Origin: Oscillospiraceae bacterium
Lineage (GTDB): Bacteria > Bacillota_A > Clostridia > Oscillospirales > Oscillospiraceae
Direction: 5' to 3'
Length of the DNA: 11,072 nucleotides
Assembly (NCBI GenBank): GCA_017540945.1
Contig: JAFYAB010000109.1
Location: forward strand, 1 to 11,072
Shown one piece after another: positions 1 through 5,143 of this stretch (within the stretch, counting starts at the first letter, position 1; the number at the start of each line of letters is the position of its first letter). The notes beneath the pieces were generated by a model. The model was given only the letters and a program-made list of their open reading frames with translations. It searched no databases and had not been told where the DNA came from. The translations under genes were made by a program, and so were the position numbers.

Positions 1-729
1 CAAGCCCACGCCGCCGTAGACCCAGAGCATCAGGGTTTCGGCGGGTTCCTCCCCAGACAGCAGATCCACGATGGGCGACAGCCGCAGGATGTTCTCGGTG
101 ATCACATAGTCGAAGCCCTTGAAGTAGACGCCTGTCAGCAGCAGGAGCATCAGGGGAAGCACCAAAAACATGAAGTTCAGGGCCCCGTAGCTCATGACGG
201 CGATGAAGGTATTGCCGGAGAGCTGCATGGCAAAGACGGCGATGCCGTAGAAGCAGAGGAAGGCCAGCAGCCATTTGCCCAGCAGGGCCCAGACCGCGCC
301 CCCGCAGCCCGTGACGCCGTGGATCGCCAGGATGCCCATGGCGCACAGCACGTTGAACAGGGTGGGCACCAGCCAGAACAGCAGGCCGGAGACCGCGTTG
401 GTGAGGAACTGGCAGCTCCGGGTCATGGGGAAGGCGTGCATCATATAGGCGTCCCGGGTCCGGTGCAGGTACTTGAAGACCAGGGCTGCGAAGAGCAGGG
501 CCGCAAGGAAGGCGAAGATGACGCCGACGGGGAGAAGGTCCTCCTCGAGAAGCCGCTGGAGGTTGTTAAAGCGTTCTGGGGAAGAGTCCCACCGCTCGCC
601 GAGCCGCCGGAGCAGGGGCAGGGGCAGGCTCAGAAAGAGGGCCAGGGTCAGGATCGCCCAGGCGGGAGCGAAGCGGCTGATATTCTTTTTCAGCAGGGTC
701 GGATCAAAGAATGACATTTTTGACTTCAT
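1..729 (-). CDS. ABC transporter permease subunit, partial (C-terminus outside window)
   Basis: This is the membrane subunit of the ABC system whose ATPase is encoded just upstream. The 243 codons seen contain several hydrophobic stretches: one near residues 22-40 (AWAILTLALFLSLPLPLL), one around 65-85 (LLPVGVIFAFLAALLFAALVF), then segments around FLTNAVSGLLFWLVPTLFNV, ALLGKWLLAFLCFYGIAVF and LNFMFLVLPLMLLLLTGVYF. The charged R-T-R-D-AYMMHAFPMTR stretch between TM2 and TM3 resembles ABC-2-type permeases partnered with YtrB-like ATPases. I chose the ATG at 727-729 because GGAGG (738-742) lies 8 nt upstream. A second ATG at 715-717 is possible but less well placed. The start overlaps the 3' end of the ATPase gene by 26 nt, so the two are translationally linked. 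The substrate cannot be told from sequence. The protein runs off the left edge. Confidence 0.85.
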   Translation of the reverse strand, partial: MKSKMSFFDPTLLKKNISRFAPAWAILTLALFLSLPLPLLRRLGERWDSSPERFNNLQRLLEEDLLPVGVIFAFLAALLFAALVFKYLHRTRDAYMMHAFPMTRSCQFLTNAVSGLLFWLVPTLFNVLCAMGILAIHGVTGCGGAVWALLGKWLLAFLCFYGIAVFAMQLSGNTFIAVMSYGALNFMFLVLPLMLLLLTGVYFKGFDYVITENILRLSPIVDLLSGEEPAETLMLWVYGGVGL

Positions 730-1597
730 AGTCCACACCTCCCAGCTCATAGACGAAGACCTCCTCCAGCGTCAGAGGGACGAGATCGTAGAAGATCGGA
801 TTGACGGCGGCCAGAGCCGCGCTGACGGCCTCCTGGCTGCCCCGGATGATGGCGGTCTCCACCTTGCCCACATGGGAGCGGTGCAGGACCTTCAGGCCCT
901 CGGGCAGATCGCTGCCCTCCCGCAGGACGATCTGGGCCTTGACCACGTTGTCCTGGAGCTCGTCCAGGGTCCGCTCCAGCAGCATCTTGCCCTTGTGGAG
1001 GATGCCCACGTGGTCGCAGACGTCCTCCAGCTCGCGGAGGTTGTGGGAGCTGACCAGCACCGTGGTGCCCCGCTGCTCCACGTCCTGGAGCAGCAGGCCC
1101 CAGACCTGACGGCGCATGACCGGGTCCAGGCCGTCCACGGGCTCGTCGAGGACCAGGACCTTGGGCCGGCAGGCGATGGCCAGCAGGAAGGCCGCCTGCT
1201 TCTGCATGCCCTTGGAGAAGCGCCGCAGCTGGCTCTTGGGGTCCAGGTTGAAGTCCTTCCGCAGCTTTTCATAGAGATCCCGGTCGAACTCCGGGTAGGT
1301 CCCGGCGTAGAACTTCGCCATATCCGTCAAACTGGCGGATGGGAAATAAAAGATGTCGTCGGGGATGTAGGCGATTCCGGCCTTGACGGCGGGATTCTCA
1401 TACACCGGCTGGCCGTCCACGGTGACGGTTCCGCTGTCGGGCCGGAAGATGCCGGTGATATGGCGGATCACGGTGGACTTGCCCGCCCCGTTGGGGCCCA
1501 CCAGGCCGTAGACCGCGCCGTTGGGAACGGTCATGCTCAGATCGTCCAGGGCCACAAAGCCGTCAAAGGTCTTGCGCAGATTGCGTACTTCAATCAT
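704..1597 (-). CDS. ABC transporter ATP-binding protein, YtrB-like
   Basis: This ATPase of 297 residues energises the adjacent permease. The motifs are clear: Walker A GPNGAGKS at 34-41, an ABC signature of the SKGM type (RRFSKGMQKQ, 125-134), Walker B VLVLDEP (147-153), a D-loop (GLDP, 156-159) and the H-loop histidine H185 in VSSHNL. The Q-loop position reads YIPDD (77-81), with Asp where most ABC proteins have Gln. The C-terminal 90 residues form an accessory domain seen in ABC-2 exporter ATPases. The start ATG (1595-1597) follows GAAGGAGGT, and the gene overlaps the upstream GntR gene by 8 nt. Together with a YtrA-type regulator and an ABC-2-like permease this matches the ytr-type operon, known in Bacillus to respond to cell-envelope-active compounds. 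The specific role here is inference. Confidence 0.92.
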   Translation of the reverse strand: MIEVRNLRKTFDGFVALDDLSMTVPNGAVYGLVGPNGAGKSTVIRHITGIFRPDSGTVTVDGQPVYENPAVKAGIAYIPDDIFYFPSASLTDMAKFYAGTYPEFDRDLYEKLRKDFNLDPKSQLRRFSKGMQKQAAFLLAIACRPKVLVLDEPVDGLDPVMRRQVWGLLLQDVEQRGTTVLVSSHNLRELEDVCDHVGILHKGKMLLERTLDELQDNVVKAQIVLREGSDLPEGLKVLHRSHVGKVETAIIRGSQEAVSAALAAVNPIFYDLVPLTLEEVFVYELGGVDYEVKNVIL

Positions 1598-2078
1598 GGG
1601 TTTTTACCTCCTTCAGAAGGGTTTGCTCGGTTTCGGGCGCTTCGCCTTGTAGGGGCGGATGCCCACATCCGCCCTCGTTCGCGGGCAGATTCCGGGAGAC
1701 AGGGCCGATGTGGGCATCGGCCCCTACGGACTCCTTTAACAGGGTGTGCAATTGCTCAGGGTCCTCCCCCAATTGGAGAAGCTCGGTCCAGATCGCGGTC
1801 AGCTTCTCCCGCAGCTCCTTCCTGCGGCCCTCGTCCACGCCGGAGAGCTTGCCGGCGAAGGAGCCCTTGCCGGGGACGGAGTAGATGAAGCCCGCCTGCT
1901 CCAGCTCCCGGTAGGCCCGCTGGATGGTGTTGGGGTTGATGGCGAGCTGTGCGGCCAGCTCCCGCACCGAGGGCAGCCGCTCCCCCTCCCCGATAGCCCC
2001 GGAGAGGATCAGCCGCCGCAGCTTCTCCTCCAGCTGCTCATAGATGGGCCGGGGATCCCGGTAGTTCAGACTGATCAA
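1590..2078 (-). CDS. GntR-family transcriptional repressor, YtrA subfamily, with a repeat-encoded C-terminal insert
   Basis: The N-terminal winged helix-turn-helix (about residues 10-75) carries the GntR pattern IYEQLEEKLRRLILSG, then RLPSVRELAAQLAINPNTIQ and RAYRELEQAGFIYSVPGKG. It is followed by a short helical tail (85-115) typical of YtrA proteins, which lack a large effector domain. YtrA proteins usually bind their own promoter and control a downstream ABC exporter, and here the ATPase gene overlaps the 3' end. The start is a TTG (2076-2078) with AAAGGAG about 9 nt upstream; no ATG or GTG is better placed. At about 162 residues it is longer than usual for the family (about 125-130). The excess, about residues 118-145, is encoded by an inverted pair of hairpin repeats (1649-1727) read in frame. 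The tail after the insert (TLLKEVKTHD) echoes the TLLKE just before it. Confidence 0.9.
   Translation of the reverse strand: MISLNYRDPRPIYEQLEEKLRRLILSGAIGEGERLPSVRELAAQLAINPNTIQRAYRELEQAGFIYSVPGKGSFAGKLSGVDEGRRKELREKLTAIWTELLQLGEDPEQLHTLLKESVGADAHIGPVSRNLPANEGGCGHPPLQGEAPETEQTLLKEVKTHD
1649..1727. repeat. Inverted pair of GTAGGGG hairpin repeats inside the GntR gene
   Basis: Two 26-nt units face each other. Unit 1 (1649-1674) begins GTAGGGGCGGATG; unit 2 (1702-1727) ends CATCGGCCCCTAC. Each unit is itself a perfect hairpin with a 9-bp stem and a 4-nt loop: GGGCGGATG/CATCCGCCC in unit 1 and GGGCCGATG/CATCGGCCC in unit 2. The two differ by a pair of compensating changes that keep the stem. 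The spacer is 27 nt. A small extra hairpin, GGCG-CTT-CGCC, sits at 1636-1646. The same unit recurs at 9761-9821. No transposase is nearby, so this resembles REP/MITE-like short repeats. Confidence 0.85.
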
Positions 2079-2094
2079 GCGATCACGCTCCTTT

Positions 2095-2128
2095 CTGTAT
2101 TAACTGTATCGCTTGTGCTAATACAGTT
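2095..2128. promoter_or_regulatory. Probable operator for the GntR/YtrA regulator
   Basis: Two nested inverted repeats overlap here. AACTGTAT (2102-2109) pairs with ATACAGTT (2121-2128) across 11 nt, and CTGTATTA (2095-2102) pairs with TAATACAG (2119-2126). The site covers the end of the -10 and the expected transcription start of the regulator operon. AT-rich palindromes at the regulator's own promoter are the normal binding sites of YtrA-type GntR proteins, so autorepression is likely. Assignment of this site to this protein is inferred from position and symmetry. Confidence 0.75.
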
Positions 2129-2131
2129 ATA
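2126..2131 (-). promoter_or_regulatory. -10 element of the GntR/ABC operon promoter
   Basis: TATAAC on the minus strand, 17 nt downstream of TTGACA. Its last bases are shared with the right half of the inverted-repeat operator, so a bound repressor would block RNA polymerase. Confidence 0.8.
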
Positions 2132-2148
2132 GCACTCTATGATGGATT

Positions 2149-2154
2149 TGTCAA
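2149..2154 (-). promoter_or_regulatory. -35 element of the GntR/ABC operon promoter
   Basis: Read on the minus strand this is TTGACA, a perfect consensus -35. It lies 17 nt from TATAAC (2126-2131), giving a near-ideal sigma-A promoter that would start transcription around 2119, upstream of the TTG start of the regulator gene. Confidence 0.85.
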
Positions 2155-2422
2155 GGGTTTTTTTCAGGCAGCAGGCAATCCGGGACGGGCAACGGGGGAA
2201 TGATGCCGTAGGGGCGCTCATCGAGCGCCCGCGCATGCGCAGCATGCATCGTTTGCGGCCGCAAACGATCCGGTCCGGTCTGTTTTGGAGCCTGCGCAGG
2301 ATTTGCCTCCGGCAAATTGCATTCGTCCCAAATGCCGGACAAGCAATGCTTGTCCCTACGGCCGACTTGCCAGGCGTCTGCCTCGGCCGGGCGGATCTGC
2401 TGCCTGCCGCCTAAAATAATTC
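2155..2422. other. Intergenic region between the divergent GntR and prfB promoters
   Basis: No credible gene is present. Reading frames here have no ribosome binding site and fall on palindromic sequence. The content is the -35 flank of the GntR promoter, then the composite hairpin repeat at 2208-2359, then about 60 nt leading to the prfB promoter. Confidence 0.7.
2208..2359. repeat. Composite hairpin repeat with GTAGGGG / CCCTAC ends
   Basis: The 152-nt stretch starts GTAGGGG and ends GTCCCTAC in inverted orientation, and between them is almost entirely palindromic. The parts are GGGCGCTC/GAGCGCCC with a 3-nt loop (2212-2230), GCGCATGCGC (2231-2240), a perfect 22-bp palindrome centred on GCGGCCGC (2248-2269), CCTGCGCAGG (2291-2300), ATTTGCC/GGCAAAT with a 3-nt loop (2301-2317), GCATT/AATGC (2319-2335), and GGACAAGCA/TGCTTGTCC with a 1-nt loop (2337-2355). 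The end sequences match the hairpin repeats at 1649-1727 and 9761-9821. There is no reading frame for a transposase. Confidence 0.8.
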
Positions 2423-2451
2423 TTTACAAACACAGGATCGTCCGGTATAAT
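2423..2451 (+). promoter_or_regulatory. prfB promoter
   Basis: TTTACA (2423-2428), a 17-nt spacer and a perfect TATAAT (2446-2451) form a strong sigma-A promoter. Transcription would start near 2458, leaving a leader of about 27 nt before the prfB ATG. This also shows that the in-frame open stretch upstream of 2485 is not part of the protein. Confidence 0.85.
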
Positions 2452-2484
2452 ATATGGGAAATTTTAACACGGAGACTGATAGCA

Positions 2485-3612
2485 ATGATCGAATTTGAAG
2501 AATACAAGGTCAAGCTCAACGATCTGGAGCCGAAGCTGACGGATCTGCGGGCCTCCCTGAACATCGACGGGGCCAACGAAGAGCTGGAGCGGCTCCACGC
2601 CATGGCCGAGGCCCCGGGCTTCTGGGACGACCCCGAAAAATCCCAGAAGGTCATGGTCAAGACCAAGCAGCTGGAGGGCAAGTGCGCCCGCTTTGCCAAA
2701 ATGCAGGGCCAGTGGGAGGACCTCTACACCATCTGCGAGATGGCCCTGGAGGAAAACGACGCATCCATGCTGGAGGAGCTGAAAAACGGCTTTGCCGAGC
2801 TGGAGGCCGAGATGGAGGACGCCCGGCTGGAGACTCTGCTGACCGGGACCTACGACGGCAACAACGCCCTCATGAGCTTCCACGCGGGGGCCGGCGGCAC
2901 CGAGGCCCAGGACTGGTGCCAGATGCTCTACCGGATGTACACCCGCTGGGCCGAGCGCCACGGCTTCACCTATAAGATCCTGGACTACATCGAGGGCGAC
3001 GAGGCCGGCCTCAAGTCCGCCGACATACTGGTGGAGGGCCCCAACGCCTACGGCTTCCTGAAATCCGAGCACGGCGTCCACCGGCTGGTGCGCATCTCCC
3101 CCTTCGACGCCAACGCCCGGCGGCACACTTCCTTCTCCGCCGTCGAGGTGATCCCCGAGATCACCGACGACGTGGACGTGGAGATCCGCCCCGAGGACAT
3201 CGAAATGCAGGTCTACCGCAGCTCCGGCGCCGGCGGCCAGCACATCAACAAGACCTCCTCCGCGGTCCGGCTGATCCACAAGCCCACGGGTATCGTGGTG
3301 GCCTGCCAGCAGGAGCGCAGCCAGTTCCAGAACAAGGAGACCTGTCTGCGGATGCTGAAATCCAAGCTGGTGGAGATCAAGGAGCGGGAGCACTACGACA
3401 AGATCTCCGACATCAAGGGCGTGCAGCAGAAGATCGAATGGGGCTCCCAGATTCGCAACTACGTCTTCATGCCCTACACCCTGGCCAAGGACGCCCGCAC
3501 CGGCTTTGAGAACACCAACATCAACGCGGTGATGGACGGCAACATCGACGGCTTCATCAACGCCTATCTCACCGCCGCCGCCACGGGGAACTGGGCCGGA
3601 AAGGGCCAGTAA
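2485..3612 (+). CDS. prfB: Peptide chain release factor 2 (RF2)
   Basis: RF2 recognises UGA and UAA stop codons in the ribosomal A site and triggers peptide release in the cytoplasm. The 375-residue protein is of full family length. It has an alpha-helical N-terminal domain (about 1-110), the RF2 codon-recognition tripeptide SPF at 205-207 (LVRISPFDAN), and the catalytic loop GGQ at 250-252 (SSGAGGQHINKTSSAVRL), where the Gln is normally methylated. The ATG at 2485 has GGAG 10 nt upstream and lies just after a strong promoter. Most prfB genes have an in-frame UGA near codon 26 read by programmed +1 frameshifting. Here the matching place reads LRASLNIDG (22-29) as CTG-AAC-ATC with no stop, so the gene is continuous and lacks that autoregulation. 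Confidence 0.97.
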   Translation: MIEFEEYKVKLNDLEPKLTDLRASLNIDGANEELERLHAMAEAPGFWDDPEKSQKVMVKTKQLEGKCARFAKMQGQWEDLYTICEMALEENDASMLEELKNGFAELEAEMEDARLETLLTGTYDGNNALMSFHAGAGGTEAQDWCQMLYRMYTRWAERHGFTYKILDYIEGDEAGLKSADILVEGPNAYGFLKSEHGVHRLVRISPFDANARRHTSFSAVEVIPEITDDVDVEIRPEDIEMQVYRSSGAGGQHINKTSSAVRLIHKPTGIVVACQQERSQFQNKETCLRMLKSKLVEIKEREHYDKISDIKGVQQKIEWGSQIRNYVFMPYTLAKDARTGFENTNINAVMDGNIDGFINAYLTAAATGNWAGKGQ

Positions 3613-3649
3613 AATGAAGAATTCAGAATGAAAAACAAAGAATTGCGGT

Positions 3650-3675
3650 GTTTTTCAAATTGCCATTTGAAAAAC
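3650..3675. repeat. Perfect AT-rich hairpin between prfB and secG
   Basis: GTTTTTCAAAT (3650-3660) pairs perfectly with ATTTGAAAAAC (3665-3675) around a TGCC loop, 38 nt after the prfB stop. There is no T-run after it on the plus strand, so it is not a classical terminator, although it may stabilise or end the prfB transcript. The preceding bases (3613-3645) are simple A- and G-rich sequence (AATGAAGAATTCAGAATG) of a type that recurs between genes in clostridial genomes; that last point is from general recollection. Confidence 0.6.
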
Positions 3676-3687
3676 GGAAAAAAATGC

Positions 3688-3716
3688 TTGCATTTTCGTT
3701 CCGTTTATGCTAATAT
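3688..3716 (+). promoter_or_regulatory. secG promoter
   Basis: TTGCAT (3688-3693), a 17-nt spacer and TAATAT (3711-3716), with TG one base before the -10 (TGC-TAATAT), make an extended -10 promoter. It gives secG its own transcript independent of prfB. Confidence 0.75.
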
Positions 3717-3782
3717 GTACTCTGCTCTGTATAAGAACTACGGCTGCCGTGTGCCGTGAATGCGGCATTGGGAGGTTTGAAT

Positions 3783-4034
3783 ATGAACACTCTGAAGACC
3801 ATCGTTCTGGTGCTGGACCTCATCAGCGCCGTTCTGCTTACCGCTGTCATCGTCATCCAGTCCGGCAAGTCCGCCGGTCTGTCCGGCGCCATCGCCGGCG
3901 CTTCCGAGTCCTTCATGATGAAGGGCGGCAGCAAGACCCTGGACGCCAAGCTGGCCAAAGCCACCAAGTGGATCGGTCTGGCCTTCGTGCTCCTGAGCCT
4001 GCTGGCCGTGATTCTGGTCAGCGCCACCAAGTAA
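3783..4034 (+). CDS. secG: Preprotein translocase subunit SecG
   Basis: SecG is the small third subunit of the SecYEG channel in the cytoplasmic membrane and assists SecA-driven protein export. The 83-residue protein has two transmembrane helices (about 5-25 and 63-80). Between them lies the family hallmark QSGKSAGLSGAIAGASESF (26-44), followed by a cytoplasmic loop containing KGGSKTLDAKLAKATKW. The ATG at 3783 has GGGAGG about 8 nt upstream; an earlier in-frame ATG at 3756 lacks such a site and would add residues before the first helix. Length is typical of Gram-positive SecG. A strong terminator follows within 15 nt, so secG is monocistronic here, unlike genomes where rnr or smpB follow. 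Confidence 0.96.
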   Translation: MNTLKTIVLVLDLISAVLLTAVIVIQSGKSAGLSGAIAGASESFMMKGGSKTLDAKLAKATKWIGLAFVLLSLLAVILVSATK

Positions 4035-4046
4035 GCGCAAAAGCAG

Positions 4047-4090
4047 AAAAAACCATCCCGTTCCCTGTCTGGGGAGCGGGATGGTTTTTT
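4047..4090. terminator. Bidirectional rho-independent terminator
   Basis: AAAAAACCATCCCGTTCCC, loop TGTCT, then GGGGAGCGGGATGG and TTTTTT. The GC-rich stem carries an A-run on one side and a T-run on the other, so it can terminate on both strands. It ends secG on the plus strand and the convergent gene series (rqcH to the small ORF) on the minus strand. Confidence 0.93.
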
Positions 4091-4131
4091 CTTTTGCGGC
4101 GGCCGGCTTTTATACTGGAGCAGACACAGCG

Positions 4132-4248
4132 CTATTTTTTGTAATTCGAGCCCCGGGTCAGGGCGTCGTATTCCAGGGCGTAGCAGGTCCGCATTTCCTC
4201 TTCACAGGCGCTTCCCGGCACCCGCCCGATCTCCCCTTCCCAAGTCAT
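4132..4248 (-). CDS. Small ORF of unknown function, possibly the end of a frameshifted gene
   Basis: I do not recognise this protein. The frame encodes 38 residues from the ATG at 4246-4248 (MTWEGEIGRVPG, then CEEEMRTCYALEYDALTRG) and stops with TAG at 4132-4134, just before the shared terminator. Third codon positions are almost all G or C, as in the neighbouring genes, which is the main reason to believe it is or was coding. The frame stays open upstream to 4344, adding RRQGFLCRSGEKAVPLRTVNDPC, but contains no usual start codon there. In another frame an ATG at 4338-4340 overlaps the DUF218 stop as ATGA and runs only 31 codons. The combination suggests either a short gene or a longer one, coupled to DUF218, broken by a single-base frameshift. 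Confidence 0.45.
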   Translation of the reverse strand: MTWEGEIGRVPGSACEEEMRTCYALEYDALTRGSNYKK

Positions 4249-4336
4249 ACAGGGGTCGTTGACGGTGCGGAGGGGGACCGCCTTTTCGCCGCTCCTGCAG
4301 AGAAACCCCTGCCTCCGGCCGCTTTTGGCTTCGGGC

Positions 4337-5143
4337 TCATTTGGTCAGGGTATAATACAGCAGGCCCAGGGCTTCCCGGAGGATGTAGGTGGGGCAGCTG
4401 TACCAGCTGGTTCTGGCCGCCAGGCCGCAGGCCCGCAGGCCCAGGTCCTCCGCCATCTCCTCCGCCCGGCAGATATGGACGTCGCTGCTCACCAGGGCCA
4501 CGGGCCCTCGGAGCCCTTCCCGCTCCATGACGGCCTTGGAAAAGCGGAGGTTTTCCAGGGTGGTGGCGGCCTGCTCCTCCTTATAGAGCCGGGCCGGGTC
4601 GATGCCCCGGGCGCTCAGGCCCCGGTACATGCATTCCGCCTCGGAGATGTTCTCTCCCCCGCCCCGGCCGCCGCTCAAAATGGCCACGGACCCGGGATTG
4701 GCCTTCAGATAGGCCGCGGCGGCGTCGATCCGGTAGCTCAGCAGCAGAGAGGGAGCCGTGCCCCGGACCTGGCAGCCCAGGACGATCACCGTGGGGCAGG
4801 GCGCCGGGGGGACCGCCCGGAGCCGGGAGATCACCTTGCCGCAGAGCACCAGCACCGCCAGCGCCAGGGCCAGCAGACCCGCGCCGCTGAGAAGCAGCAG
4901 CAGCTTGCCCCAGCGTCGGGCCCAGAACCAGCGCAGCAGCCCCAGGAAGCCGGGCCACCAGAGGAAGATCGCCGCCAGGACAAGGAAGCCCGCCATGGCG
5001 ATGCCGTTGGCCGCGTTGAGGATGCCCCCGAAGAGGGGGAGGAAGAAGATCCAGAAGCCCAGCAGGGACAGGGCGATCAGGATCATCCGCCAGCGGGGGA
5101 TCTGGCGGAGCCCTTCCCGGAGGCGGTGGAAGACCAGCTTCAC
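4337..5143 (-). CDS. DUF218 (YdcF/SanA-like) membrane protein
   Basis: This 268-residue protein has an N-terminal membrane part with about three or four helices (around 20-38, 45-70 and 80-102). A DUF218 domain follows at about 117-265, with the expected motifs: VIVLGCQVRG (119-128), the glycine-rich SGGRGGGENISEAE (157-170), the EEQAATTLENLRFS block (189-202) and VALVSSDVHICRAEEMAEDLGL (215-236). DUF218 proteins include SanA and ElyC, linked to envelope barrier function; the biochemical activity is not established. The start is a GTG (5141-5143) overlapping the upstream stop as GTGA, with GGAGG 8 nt before it. It is thus translationally coupled to the 849-residue protein, which suggests a shared function. 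Confidence 0.88.
   Translation of the reverse strand: MKLVFHRLREGLRQIPRWRMILIALSLLGFWIFFLPLFGGILNAANGIAMAGFLVLAAIFLWWPGFLGLLRWFWARRWGKLLLLLSGAGLLALALAVLVLCGKVISRLRAVPPAPCPTVIVLGCQVRGTAPSLLLSYRIDAAAAYLKANPGSVAILSGGRGGGENISEAECMYRGLSARGIDPARLYKEEQAATTLENLRFSKAVMEREGLRGPVALVSSDVHICRAEEMAEDLGLRACGLAARTSWYSCPTYILREALGLLYYTLTK

Noticed and set aside
473..1888. Plus-strand open frame across the ABC operon
   Set aside because: Arg/Gly/Gln-rich shadow of the permease, ATPase and GntR genes, which have clear motifs on the minus strand.
2317..2484. N-terminal extension of RF2
   Set aside because: It would be read through the promoter and repeat element; RF2 proteins begin at the position encoded at 2485, which has a ribosome binding site.
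3650..3675. Rho-independent terminator of prfB
   Set aside because: The stem is AT-rich and is followed by GGAAAAAAA rather than a T-run on the plus strand; kept only as a hairpin.
4246..4340. 31-codon ORF starting at the ATGA overlap with DUF218
   Set aside because: Codon use is poor and the product is low-complexity (Ala/Lys/Arg/Ser); the other frame has the coding bias. Mentioned only as a possible lost start.
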